DNA from: Bradysia coprophila
Taxonomy: Eukaryota; Arthropoda; Insecta; Diptera; Sciaridae
DNA length: 64,000 bases
Direction: 5' to 3'
Assembly: GCF_014529535.1 (NCBI RefSeq)
Contig: NW_023503493.1
Coordinates: 21,608,001-21,672,000, forward strand
Shown here: one piece after another, positions 47,401-58,756 of the stretch
Layout: every line of letters starts with the position of its first letter
Position numbering within the stretch: position 1 is the first letter of the stretch
Translations under genes and position numbers: made by a program
The notes under the pieces: model-generated
The model's database searches: none
What the model was told of the DNA's origin: nothing
What the model saw: the letters and a program-made list of their open reading frames with translations, nothing else

Positions 47401-47649
47401 AATCATTACATACGTTTAAAAGAAAATTATTTATTTACACCCATTGCTTTTGAATCATTAGGTAGCATGGGTCCCGAAACAAGTACATTTATTAAGAAAT
47501 TGGGTTCATTAATGCGAAAATCTTCTGGCGAACCACGCTCCATGGATTACCTATTACAAAAGGTTTCTATTGCAATACAACGGAGAAACGCTAGTTGCAT
47601 TTTGGGGACTTTGGGACGTAATAGAGTTGATGATTTTTATTTATTGTAA
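47401..47649 (+). pseudogene. retroelement-like coding relic
   Basis: An open frame of about 80 codons reads TPIAFESLGSMGPETS, FIKKLGSLMRKSSGEPRS and MDYLLQKVSIAIQRRNAS before its stop. The pattern of a FxxxLG block followed by LxQ+xSxAIQRxNA resembles the extreme C-terminus of some retroelement polymerase ORFs as I remember them; I cannot confirm which. A detached acidic fragment (SEDSDAEEFEPQQTSEYS) lies at about 47015-47095. No start or catalytic region is present, so this is a remnant. Confidence 0.35.
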
Positions 47650-47845
47650 ATATTTGTTTTTGAAAAGATCGTTTTTTACTGGTTGCGCTTTGCAGCCTTT
47701 TTTTCGCTTTTAAATAAACAATAAATTTAATAAATGTATAGTCATGGAAAAGATCATGTAATTCCTTTCCTTCACCATAAATCGTAAAGAAATAAAGTTT
47801 TTTTCTTGCCTAGGACATAAATTACGGAATTTTTCTCGTAACTTA

Positions 47846-47990
47846 GGCCCTCAGCATGAAAAGTTGTATATGCATCTGTTGTGGACGTTTTATTTTAGGC
47901 ACTTTCGCTTGTCGCCCTCACTTCGTTCGCGCTACAATCCGCGAAATTGCCTAAAATATACCGTCCACAACATATACGTAAATAACTATT
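47846..47990. repeat. family A repeat, diverged copy
   Basis: Shares GGCCCTCAGCATGAAAA, GGCACTTTCGCTTGT, CCTCACTTCGTTCG, CAATCCGCGAAATTGCCTAA with the 50-53 kb copies, but the flanking words (GTGGACGTTTTATTTTAGG) have diverged. Confidence 0.7.
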
Positions 47991-48085
47991 CCTGCACGAT
48001 ATATAGTTCGGGAAAAACTGACATTTCTTAGTGAAAAATCATGGCAAAATATGTCGTATTTCAGTTGTCGGATGCACAAAAGTTT

Positions 48086-49817
48086 ATTGTCCTGAAATTT
48101 CGACGACATGAGTATCGGAGACTTCCTGAAGAAACGGCGAGTAGTCGCCGTTTCTTCAGGAAGTCACTGTTTCTTCAGGAAATCACCGTTTCTTCAGGAA
48201 GTTGCCGTTTCTTCTCGTCGTTTCTTCAGGAAGTCACAGTTTCTTCAGGATGTCGCCGTTTTTTGTAAAAAGTGGCGACTTTCTGTAGAAACGATGACTT
48301 CCTGAAGAAACGACGAGAAGAAACGGTGAATTTATAAGAAATTACGAGTTCCTGAAGAATAGGAGACGGAAGTTTCTTGTCGTTTTTTCAGGAACTCACC
48401 GTTTCTTCTCATCGTTTCTTCAGGAAGTCGCCGTTTCTTCTCGTCGTTTCTTCAGGAAGTGAACGATTTCGAAGAAGCGGTGACATTCTAAAGAAACTGT
48501 GACTTTTTGAAGAAGTGAGACCGAAGAAGCACAAAAAAACAATTAGAAAAGTTCCCTATAACACAGGCCACACAAACCGACGAGCTGCTGAAGTGGGGCC
48601 AGGCGAAAGTTTGGCAAGAACGTTGTCCATAAATTCAGCATGTATACTGAAGTTAGACGTTTCGAAAATGAACCACTCCTGCCTGGTTTATTTTACTCTG
48701 CCGTGCTTTTACGAAATGTTCAACCATTTTGTTCAACCATATGGAACTCTTCCTTTTACAAAATGTATCAAAAACCAGTTGTCAGGTACTTTATCTATGA
48801 CTTCTGTATATATCCTGAAATTATGGACTAATTCCTCCCCGAATCATTTCTATGGCAAAAGTACAAAATGACTCAATTCCTAATTTTCTTCTATATCTTC
48901 TTTATTAGACGATGCGAGAGAAAAGCAACTCCTAAGTTACCGACGCCGTTCCGGCTAATTATTAGACGATGCGAGAGGAAAAAAATTAACTCCTAAGTTA
49001 CCGACACCGTTCCGGCGCCCGGCTCGCATTGCGGCCCTCCGCTTCGCTCCGGGGCAATGGGCCGGATCGCTCGGCGTGTTAAAACGCTTTTTATGCGGCT
49101 AATTATCAGACGATGCGAGAGGAAAAAAAATAACTCCTAAAAGGTACTGACTCCGCTTCGCTCCGGGGCAATGAGCCGGATTGCTCAGCGTGTTAAAACA
49201 CTTTTTGAAAATTCATTTCGTAAAAAGATGCATTTTGTAGGGACGAACTAAACTCCTTTACGTTACAATTCGTAAAAGGATGAATTCTATAAGAACCAAG
49301 TAAACGCCTTTACGGCGAGATGAAAATTAGGAAATTTCAGCTCAACTCAAAAATAAGCCACTGTACGTAGATTTAATTCATTTAAATTAAAATATGAAAC
49401 TGTTTATTTTATTTGCTTTAGTTGGTTGCAATCATCTCACCATTTCTTCTGGAAGTAGTTGTTTCTTCTCGTCGTTTCTTCAGAAAGTCGACGGTTTCGA
49501 AGAAACAGCGACTTTCTGAAAAAACGGCGACATGTAATGACGCCTCTCTAGATTTTCTGAAGAAATGACGAGAAGAAACAACGACTTCCAGAAGAAACGG
49601 TGACTTCCTGAAGAAACGGTGACTTCCTGAAGAAACGGTGACTTCCTGAAGAAACGGTGACGTCTTGAAGAAACGACGAGAAGAAACGGCGACTTTAGTG
49701 GCCGTTACTTCTCGTCGTTTCTTCAGGAAGTCACCTTTTCTTCTCGTCGTTTCTTCAGGAAGTCACCGTTTCTTCAGGAAGTCACCGATACTCATGTCGT
49801 CGAAATTTCAGGACAAT
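48086..49817. mobile_element. 1.7-kb foldback-like element with GTTTCTTCAGGAAGTCACC iterons
   Basis: Outer inverted termini share TGTCCTGAAATTTCGACGAC followed by ATGAGTATCGG (48086-48119 and 49785-49817). Inside each terminus lie many iterated units reading GTTTCTTCAGGAAGTC or the inverse CTTCCTGAAGAAACGGTGA: 48120-48500 on the left and 49435-49785 on the right. Between them are fragments of the 202-bp MITE family and GC-rich repeat copies. No transposase is seen. Long inverted arms made of tandem short units define foldback elements. Confidence 0.8.
48906..49205 (+). repeat. three GC-rich dispersed repeat copies in tandem
   Basis: A truncated copy (48906-48955), a full copy (48961-49097) nearly identical to 37857-37989, and a shortened copy (49109-49205) in the same orientation, joined by GCGGCTAATTATYAGACGAT junctions. 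Local tandem amplification inside the foldback-like element. Confidence 0.75.
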
Positions 49818-50530
49818 CAAAAGTTTTTCGTCATTTCCTAGCTTGGTACGAAAAATACTATTTATCTAAAATAAACAATGATGTGCGATGTGAAATCATT
49901 TTAAACAAAACTGCAGTCAATTAGACGGTTTAATCTAAATTGAAATTGAAAAATCTCTTCTAAAAGTATGAGTAAAAATTAAAGATTCTAACAAAATGAG
50001 TCACAAATGTAGGACAACATAGTTGTTCCAAATTTTATCTTGATATAATCTGACGATTCTTTTTCCAAAATGCTTAAGGGTTTAACTTTGACTTTAAATT
50101 TATATCTATTTGAAATTATCGAGCAATTATTTCGAAAATTCGTGGAATTGAAGGAATTGATTGAAATTATAGGAATTGAAGTGCGAATCCGGCAAGTAGT
50201 GGTGTTAATCCGTTAATTAAAGAAATAAAAGGAATTAAGAGCAATTAAAAGGAATTGACAGGAAGTACCTTTAGAAATTGAAAGGGAATTGAAAGGGAAT
50301 TGAAAGGAATTGAACGGAATTGAACGGAATTGAAAGGAAATAGAGCGAATCCGGCAATTAGACGAGTTGGTCCGGTAATTGAGGTAATTAAGCGGAATTG
50401 AAAGGAATTATAAATTGATTTGCCACCATTTTGGCCAGTCGGTTACCCCTCGGTACTTGTGGTAAGTAATAATATAAAAAAAATCTCTGGTCCTACAAGT
50501 ATTTACTCTCAAATGCAGATGAAGTCACTA

Positions 50531-50930
50531 ATGGTTATTTTCATGCTTCGGGGCCGAAAATGAGGGCAATTTTTCGAATTTTCTCGGGTTTCCGGCCCTC
50601 TGCATGAAAACTCACATGTGCACCTGTTTGGGACGGTTGATTTAAGGCACTTTCGCTTGTAGACCTCACTTCGTTCGGCCTACAATCCGCGAAATTGCCT
50701 AAAATCAATCGTCCAAAACAGGTACACAAATGACTATTTCATGCTTCGGGGCCGAAAATGAGGGCAATTTTTCGAATTTTCTCGGGTTTCCGGCCCTCTG
50801 CATGAAAACTTACATGTGCACCTGTTTGGGACGGTTGATTTAAGGCACTTTCGCTTGTAAGCCTCACTTCGTTCGGCCTACAATCCGCGAAATTGCCTAA
50901 AATCAATCGTCCAAAACAGGTACACAAATA
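50531..50930 (+). repeat. two tandem family A repeats (198-bp period)
   Basis: Two nearly identical units (50531-50730, 50731-50930), each from TTTCATGCTTCGGGGCCGAA to CGTCCAAAACAGGTACACAA. They contain matching 62-codon minus-strand open frames, but these recur in every family A copy and carry no protein signature, so I treat them as chance frames. Confidence 0.85.
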
Positions 50931-51531
50931 ACCATTGGATCACAAGGGACGAAAGTAAAGAAATTCAACCGTGTGCGAAGTTTGCAGCCCGAGTCGTTCA
51001 TACTATTTTACTATGCTGGTGCATGTAATAAGGCTATTACATGTATAGGCAATAACTTTTACATCACTCGCATAGTAAAACGTCGTACTACACACGGAAA
51101 ATAAAGTGATATCTCGTATCACGATGAGTAAAAGTACCTCGGGCTGCCGCCCTCGGATACTTTTTCTCATCTGGATACGAGATATCACTTTACTTCCCTT
51201 GCATAGTAATGTACTATTTCATCACACGAACTACGAAAATTGTAATTTTCGGTTCCCAAACGGGAAGCGAAAGTAAAAAAATGCAAGTTATGTATCGAAA
51301 TCGGTTAATACATAATGCGAAAGTCTATGTATATAATGCGAAAGTCGATGTACATAATGCGAAAGTCAAATCTTGTCAAGGTGTTTACTTTGATCAATAT
51401 TGAAAAAACCGTGCGCCAGTGCTCTGATTAATGTTAGCATACAAAGTTGATGACGAATAATTCAAAGGATATTGTTGTTGTTTTTACGTCTGATCGTTGT
51501 GACGGTTGATAATGTTAATATTTTCTTATAC

Positions 51532-51560
51532 CAGGGGGCTGCCGCCCCCTGGACCCCCGC
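51532..51560. repeat. CCAGGGGGC hairpin, copy 1
   Basis: CCAGGGGGCTGCCGCCCCCT followed by GGACCCCC: a perfect 9-bp stem with a 4-base loop. The same word occurs at about 52424-52450 and a variant, inverted, at 51880-51905. Confidence 0.8.
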
Positions 51561-51669
51561 AAATGTCAACATATTTTGGTTTAATTCATCATACGATAAC
51601 GCATTTCTTCGAGTTTATGTGCCTCAATTACAATTTTCGTAGTTCTCGTGATAAAAAGTTATGTGGATC

Positions 51670-51785
51670 ACACGGGACGACGTAAAGAAATTCAACCTGT
51701 GCGATTGCGGCCCTTGCCTTCGGCGCGGGCAGCAACTCTCGCACACGGTTGAATTTCTTTACTTTCGTCCCTTGTGATCCAAATA
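51670..51785. repeat. inverted repeat around TTGAATTTCTTTACTTTCGTCC
   Basis: GGGACGACGTAAAGAAATTC at the left pairs with the right end near 51760-51778; the middle is GC-rich (CCCTTGCCTTCGGCGCGGGC). A close copy lies at 52548-52660 and a half copy at 50938-50990. Confidence 0.7.
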
Positions 51786-52545
51786 ACTATTTTTTGATAC
51801 CAACATCGAAAGTTGATACGTATCGCAAACACCAGAACAAAATGTTGAAATATGAAGGCATTTAGCCAGAAAATGCGGGGGTCCAGGGGGCGGCAGCTCC
51901 CTGGCATATCAAAAATTTAATTATTTAGCAATCACAACAATAACACACACAAAAATTAACAAATAACTAACAAATCATTCAGCAACAAAAAGTATCAACT
52001 TCGTATGTTAATTTCAATAAGAGCACTGGCGCACGCTTCATTTCAATTTTGATCGCAGTACACTTATTGACAGGAGTTGACTATTACATTTTTTTTGATA
52101 CCAACATCGAAAGTTGATACTTTCGCCCTCGAAATCCGGGGCGAAAGTAAAAAAATGCAAGTTATGTGTTTGAGCGGGGAGAAAGAAAGAATACATAAAG
52201 CGAAAGTCAATATGCATAATGCGAAAGTCGACTACATAATGTAATAGTCGACTCTGGTCAATAAGTGTACTGCGATCAAAATTGAAATAAAGCGTGCGCC
52301 AGTGCTCTTATTGAAATTAACATACGAAGTTGATACTTTTTGTTGCTGAATGATTTGTTAGTTATTTGTTAATTTTTGTGTGTGTTGTTGTTGTGATGGC
52401 TAAATAATTAAATTTTTGATATACCAGGGGGCTGCCGCCCCCTGGACCCCTGCATTTTCTGCCTAAATGCCTTCATATTTCAACATTTTGTTCTGCTGTT
52501 TGCGATACGTATCAACTTTCGATGTTGGTATCAAAAAAAATAGTA
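51786..52545. mobile_element. inverted-repeat element with about 300-bp arms
   Basis: Arms 51786-52088 and 52246-52545 are reverse complements with few mismatches. They begin with TTGATACCAACATCGAAAGT and include the CCAGGGGGC hairpin, AACATTTTGTTCTG and a run of CAGCAACAAAAAGTATCAAC. The loop (52089-52245) is itself the left arm of the next entry. No coding capacity. Confidence 0.8.
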
Positions 52546-52817
52546 TGAACGACTCGGGACAAAAGTAAAAAAATTCAACCTGTGCGATTGAGGCCCTTGC
52601 CTTCGGCGCGGGCATCAACTCTCGCACACGGTTGAATTTTTTTACTTTCGCCCCTTGTCATTCAATGTACTAATGTAGTCGACTTTCGCATTATATATAT
52701 TGACTTTCGCTTTATGTATTCTTTCTTTCTCCCCGCTCAAACACATAACTTGAATTTTTTTACTTTCGCCCCGAATTTCGAGGGCGAAAGTATCAACTTT
52801 CGATGTTGGTATCAAAT
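52089..52817. mobile_element. overlapping inverted-repeat element, about 145-bp arms
   Basis: Arms about 52089-52240 and 52670-52817 pair inversely, starting with the same TTGATACCAACATCGAAAGT terminus and containing CTTTCGCCCTCGAAAT, AGCGGGGAGAAAGAAAGAA and AATGCGAAAGTCGACTA. The overlap with the preceding element implies insertion of one relative into another. Confidence 0.75.
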
Positions 52818-52819
52818 AG

Positions 52820-53215
52820 TCATTTTCATGCTTCGGGGCCGAAAATGAGGGCAATTTTTCGAATTTTCTCGGGTTTCCGGCCCTCTGCATGAAAACTCAC
52901 ATGTGCACCTGTTTGGGACGGTTGATTTAAGGCACTTTCGCTTGTAAGCCTCACTTCGTTCGGCCTACAATCCGCGAAATTGCCTAAAATCAATCGTCCA
53001 AAACAGGTACACAAATGACTATTGTGTACCTGTTTTGGACGATTGATTTTAGGCAATTTCGCGGATTGTAGGCCGAACGAAGTGAGGTCTACAAGCGAAA
53101 GTGCCTTAAATCAACCGTCCCAAACAGGTGCACATGTGAGTTTTCATGCAGAGGGCCGGAAACCCGAGAAAATTCGAAAAATTGCCCTCATTTTCGGCCC
53201 CGAAGCATGAAAAAA
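52820..53215. repeat. head-to-head pair of family A repeats
   Basis: Unit 52820-53023 (plus) is followed immediately by an inverted unit 53024-53215. This makes a 395-bp near-perfect palindrome with almost no spacer, centred on ACAAATGACTATTGTGTACC. Confidence 0.88.
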
Positions 53216-54137
53216 AATTGGTTTCATTTCGCAAATTTTTTAAATTGTCAATTTTTCCCAAACTATATTTCAGGCCTGCTAATCAATTTAACATAATTTT
53301 TTTGCCAATCATAAGATTAAGTTTTTCCAGCTTCGTCGTAGGTCGACTTTACTGCTAAAACGTCACTAAAGATAAGTGTGATCGCGGTCGGATCGTATCG
53401 TATAAGGTGTCAATCGAATCATTCATTCATTCATTCGACAATATAAGACAAAATGTTTCTATCAAAAGTTTTGATATGGATGAGCTAGAGTGACTCAAGT
53501 TTCACGGTAGTGTCATTTTTTGAAAAAGTGATACTGTCGCCGGAGTGACCACTTAACCTGGGCGATTTATGTAGGGTTTTTATCTAGGTAAAAAGTGATG
53601 AAACCCCATACCATTACTTTGCAGGTATCCGGATCGCGCTGTCCTCCGGACCTCTTTGAAAATCGTCAATTTTTCGAGGTGAAAGTACTGCCACGTAGCA
53701 GAACTTTTTCAAACATATTGATACTGCTTAATGTGTACCTTGTTGAGGCTAGAATTTGACCATAATTTCACCCTTATCCGATTAGTTGTAAGGAAAATAT
53801 TGCCTAAATACACTTTTACCCCATTCGGTGTAGTGCATTTTCCCCGAGGTCCACAACTAAGGTGAAATTGTTTGAAGTAAAAAATTCTTCTACAAAATAC
53901 TCAGCCTGGAGAAAGCTTTCGAACGAGATATAACTCATAAAGATCGGAGACCCATTGGTTTCAAATTTCGAAGTTTTCGCAAAGTGACTCTGAAGAGAAT
54001 GTATATTACATCCTGCTCAGTAAATATGCCCTTTGCGAAGGCTTTGTCCGATGAATCCATCAACAAATAAGTATTCTAAATTCCAACGTGTCTTCCTTCA
54101 AATTACGTAATTAAACATTGTTATTTTGACTGATGAG
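53216..54137. other. non-genic flank of the large transposon
   Basis: No gene or repeat with clear ends. It ends in the ATTATACACT copy at 54138-54147 that flanks the transposon. Confidence 0.45.
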
Positions 54138-54742
54138 ATTATACACTAGGGTGTAGCGGTTTTTACAAAATGTGTTAGTTCTTTTAAGGCTCAGCCGGAA
54201 ATCCACTCAGCTGGTCCATCTGATCATTTTATGGAAGAAAAAAAATTTTCAAACTTTGATTTTGTGCTGCCGCCAGATCGATTTTTGAAAATTTCGTCGT
54301 TTTCGGTCCACATCACATATATCGATTTTTTACGGTGGGCTCAGTGTACATAAAAAGTTGAGTCAACATGGTAATCTAATCTCCAGGCTTCACAGATTAT
54401 TTTATAAAAAAGATCAAGTCTAAAAAATATTTTTTGAGTTCATGACTGATCGTCAAAGTTCCCCGATGGTGATTTTGAGACTTTAATCTCGCCACAAAAT
54501 TTTATGAAAATGTGCAAAAATGTAAATTAAACTTTAAATATGCTAAATGGACCGCGGTGAGTCAAATACAACATCTGATTTGATTTGGGACACCTAAATT
54601 TGATATTTATCTGACAAAAAGTTGTGTTTTTGGTACATGGAATATTGTTGGCGAAAGTCGAATAACCTCAAATCAATAATTCCCTTGACTGAAAGTCAGG
54701 GTCTTACGCCAGAAAATACCGAAAAATGTCTGTAACCATACA

Positions 54743-54770
54743 TGTAGAGTATGTCTTTTTGATTTGGAAC
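54743..54770. repeat. internal 28-bp inverted repeat, left
   Basis: TGTAGAGTATGTCTTTTTGA and the next 8 bases are matched exactly, inverted, at 58757-58784. The pair brackets the transposase gene, inside the long TIRs. Confidence 0.85.
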
Positions 54771-55350
54771 ACATATTCACTTGGAACGTTTCTGTAGGCC
54801 ATCAAAAAAAGTTAAATTTTTCATATATTTTCTAAATAAATTCCTGCTTATGGGACTATTACTATGATCTAGAAGAATACTCTTTGTATTCTTTGCATTT
54901 ATTTCAGTTTATTAATATCTATAAGTCGGAAAAACTTTGGGAAGAGCTAACAGATATTTTTATTCGTATAAAATCTATCTAAATGGTCGAAAATTTTTGT
55001 CATTTTTTGATTTGGTTTTCAGGTATTTTTTATATAATCGAACTCGTTTTATATTAATATCGTAAAATATAATTAGTACAGATTGCAGTTGTGAACTTTA
55101 TATAAACTGCGGAAATTGTCTTTTAATATAATTAATCATTTGCTCGATGAACGCCAAGCATGTTGAATTCGAACATGCAAAATTTGAATTAATTTGGAAC
55201 GAAATCGATTTACGTCGAAAGCGACGCCTAACAGCGTTGAACAGAAACTGAATTTGAAAATTCGGCATCAAATCAATTACAGCAAGCTGTGAAAATTTTC
55301 AGTCGCGATCCGATCGATATACTTTCAAAATATCAAGTTTCATTTTAAAC

Positions 55351-57978
55351 ATGGATTCGAACGACGAAGAAGAAATCGAATTAAAACTGCGCGGTCGCTA
55401 TTCTGAAAAATATTCCAAAAATGATTTACGGGAAGCTCTCGAAAAAATTCGTACAAATGAGATGAGCTTTGGAGCTGCCAGCAAAATTTACAATGTGCCG
55501 AAAACAACGTTTCATAACAAAATGCGGAACCCCGTCAATAGTCCCAAGGGCGCGACAACAATATTATCCGCCGATCAAGAGAACGAACTCGCTGATTGGA
55601 TATTGCTTCATGCCGATTTCGGTGATCCACGGACTAAGCAAGACATCATTTTGGTAGCAGCCGAAATAGCGTCACTCGACTCAAATCCATCAAACCATTT
55701 TAAAAATGGAATGCCAACTTCTGGATGGTATGATGGTTTTCTCAAACGACATCCGTTGTGCAGCGAACGAACGCCGCAGGGTATCAGCAAGGCTAGCGCT
55801 ATTAATACGAGAGATGATTTCGCAGGATTGTGGCGGAACATTCACAGCTATTTCAAAAAAATTGACCGACTCGACGTGCTGAACAAACCGGAACTGTGGT
55901 GGAATGCAGACGAAACCGGCTTCGAAAAAGACAAAGTTCCGAGAAAAGTAGTTGCGCGGCGTGGAACGAAACGTGTGAGTCGTCGGGAAATGGGACCGCC
56001 CAAATCAAACACTACCGTAACATACGCGTTCTCAGCGGCAGGTGATTATGTGGAACCGCTAATCACTCTCAAAGATTCGAGCTCTTCAGTGGCTGAAATA
56101 GCTTTTGCGCTAGGCTGTGAGTAGTGACAATTTCTTTAAGTATAAACACGTCGCTGAAACTGTCATAATATTTCAGCTGTCGGAGCTAACTACGGTCTCA
56201 ACCAAACTGAATCCGGCTGGACAAAGAAAGAGTCATTCTACTACTTCGTTAGTATGCACCTCCACAACCAGTGGGAGGCTAAAAACGCTCCAAAACCAAG
56301 AATCCTAACGATAGACGGATATGGTGCCCATTTCTCTCTGAAGCTGTTTCGATGGTGTCGCCTCAATGGTGTAATTATCGTTGTGCTGTATCCGGGTGCT
56401 ACCCCTTTCATGCAAATGTGTGACACTGCTATTTTCGGTCCACTGAAGGAAAAGCACACCCAGCTGTACTCCCAGTGGCGTCTCAAGAATCCAACATTAA
56501 CGATGAATGAGGTTGAGTTCGTTAAACTGTTGAAACAGATTAATGACTCAGTCATTAAAAAAGAGTCCATCATCAATGGCTGGCGCGCCACCGGACTGCA
56601 ACCATTCAACTTCAACAATTTGAATACCGCTGGACTTCTTACAAAATCATCGAATCGTATTTATGACTTCAAGGGAGATTTTATTGAATCGCCGGAAATG
56701 GTCACGGGTGACATCCCAAAGGTCAATGTGATCAGCGATGTCTTGCTATGTCCATCTTCAGAGTGTTTTATGGAGCGAAGCGAAGTTCTTAACATGATTC
56801 GGACCGAAAACACACCGGACTCCATATTAGAAGGTGAGAATAAAGACTTTATGTTTGCTGACATCTTTCTCCACTAATGTATGCAGCCGAAGCGATGAGA
56901 CAAATGTACCGTACAATAAGGTGACTTTAGAAGAAAAGAGACGACACATTTTGTGCGTTTTTCATACAAAATATTCGATCAACGCACTTCAAGCATGAGT
57001 CGTACCCTAAATAGAGTACTGAAACATAGTACTCTATTTGGCAGCTGGTCACTATGACCACTCATGTTTGGAGTGCGTTGATTCGATTCGTTTATTGAAC
57101 GTCACAATTGGCTTGCCGTTAATTCGTTTGTTATTGACAACAAAAATAAACTCACAAACTCTTCAGGTTTGGAATTGGGTGAAAATGGTTGTGTTGAAAT
57201 CGATGTTCCGTTGGTGGAAATAATGGACATGGACGAAATGCCAGCCGGTCCGATTGGCACGGAAAACGGGAAAGAATCATTTAATTTCGATGAGAATGCT
57301 GAAGCGACACCATTTTTCAATCGGAATCTGTTGTCGGAAGCATCGTATTCGACCAGTCCACATTGTGTGGACACCGAAATAGGCGTACAGAAACATTCGG
57401 TTTCGTCAGCTGGCGTAATACAAAACATAACCTCATCATGGCCAGGTAAGCTGAAAGAAACAAAAATGATCTGGCGATAGAATGTAATTTTCTTTTTAAT
57501 CGATTCAGATCAAGCACAGGGCAGCGGTATGGTCAACTTTTCCGAGCTGGCTGGTCATGGCGAAATTTTTCAATCGTCTTTCGAAACGTCGTTTAATCTG
57601 AGTGCTTTTGGCTTATCGCCGGAAGAAACGCGTGTACGAAATGCTTCGAAAGTAGGGAAATTGGTGGACACAATTCGCCGGGACGTCAAGCAACTGGCAC
57701 TTCTTTGTGCAGCGGGTGATCGGGAAAAGTTGATCAATGTGCTTGTCATCAATCAGCAGCTGAATTTAATAGACCCACCACCAGTTGAGCAACCGGAACC
57801 GACAGAAGCACCCCGTTCCATCAACACTATTTTGAAACCTCCATGTATGCCACAAAGAGCTAAACGAAAAAGGAATTTGAACCTGAAAATATCCTATGGA
57901 GTCGTAACTGCGAAGGAGGTTGTGGACAGTATTACGGAGCGAGAAGCCGCGGATCGTCAACAAGAAAGCGAACGATAA
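55351..57978 (+). CDS. DDD transposase with psq-type and Tc5-type HTH domains
   Basis: Four exons (55351-56116, 56177-56833, 57167-57445, 57509-57978) splice to 723 residues with agreeing phases and strong GTGAGT-type donors. A psq-like helix-turn-helix sits at about 19-60 (YSKNDLREALEKIR, YNVPKTTFHNKMR) and a Tc5/CENP-B-type HTH at about 78-140 (DWILLHADFGDPRTK, SGWYDGFLKRHP). The DDE_1 catalytic core has Asp187 in WWNADETGF, Asp302 in ILTIDGYGAHFS and Asp338 in MCDTAIFGPLK, giving DD35D. The tail after residue 560 is acidic then charged helical. The frame stops at TAA 57976-57978 but the same frame stays open for 135 more codons in a coiled-coil-like sequence. The enzyme would cut and rejoin DNA at the element's TIRs. 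Confidence 0.85.
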
Positions 57979-58386
57979 CTCGACGAAATCGCGAAGCACC
58001 ATCGAGAAAATGAGATCAAGTCTTTCGACGATCAGCTTAAAGAAGTTCGTGGTCGATTGAGCACTGTGCGAGCTGAGAACACCGCTGTCAACAAAGAAAT
58101 TGCTCAAAAGAAAAAAAACAAAATCATTGACGCTAATGAATTGGCAATTGAAGAAGCCGCAAAGATTGAAAGAGAAGGTGTGATCAGCGCTTACGACGAC
58201 CAGCTCAAAACATTGAGAGACAAATTGAAAGATCTACGATCAACTCATGTGGCTGCAAATAAGGGCGTGATGCTTAAACGAAAAAACTACGAGTTGATGA
58301 AAAAGGAAACTGGGAACAAGATCCAGCCTGCCGTCCCACCACCCGAATTGGATCAATCCCAAGTTGATGATGAAGAATGTTTTTAA
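57979..58386 (+). pseudogene. in-frame C-terminal extension of the transposase after a stop codon
   Basis: The reading frame of the last transposase exon continues past TAA with LDEIAKHHRENEIKSFDDQ and AYDDQLKTLRDKLKDLRSTH, ending at 58386. It forms heptad-like helices (two related DDQLK segments) that match the charged helix just before the stop. This looks like the original C-terminus cut off by one nonsense change, or a product made only by stop read-through. Confidence 0.6.
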
Positions 58387-58756
58387 AATCACTGCAAAAA
58401 ACTTACCAAAATCGTTTTCACGTTTTCCATTATTCGTCTGTCCTCAGAAATTAGAAATATTTTGACACTTGAATTATACGAGAAATGCAGTGGTACCACG
58501 ACTAAAACTCAAATTCGTCTAACATTTTCGACCAATTGAGTACTGTTCCAAAATGAACCAAATTCAAATTTCGTCGTTCCATTTCTGTATGCTCTGACTT
58601 TTTTACTTTTTGCTAATATTCGATAATTCGAAAACTCGATAGAAGTGAATAATAATGAAAGGAAATTTGAGTTTTTAAATTGTAAAAGAAAATATTGAAA
58701 TTGCAGCTGTAATGTAAGGTACGCGTGGGTATATTTCGAGGGTGTTCGAATTAGTC

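Larger units (their letters stand above)
46642..50460. mobile_element. 3.8-kb outer inverted-repeat element with GGAATTGA arrays
   Basis: Termini share ACAAGTAC plus CGAGGGGTAACCGACT in inverted orientation (46642-46670 and 50436-50460). Next to each end is an array of 10-bp GGAATTGATC-like units: 46725-46845 on the left and 50145-50415 on the right, both reading GGAATTGA on the plus strand. The interior holds coding relics (47.0-47.65 kb) and a second complete foldback-like element at 48086-49817. No obvious target-site duplication. Confidence 0.6.

Noticed and set aside
50541-50927. Two matching 62-codon minus-strand frames (repeated at 52826 and 53022) that could look like a multicopy small-protein family
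   Set aside because: The frames coincide exactly with the family A repeat and exist only because its copies are nearly identical; no independent coding signal.
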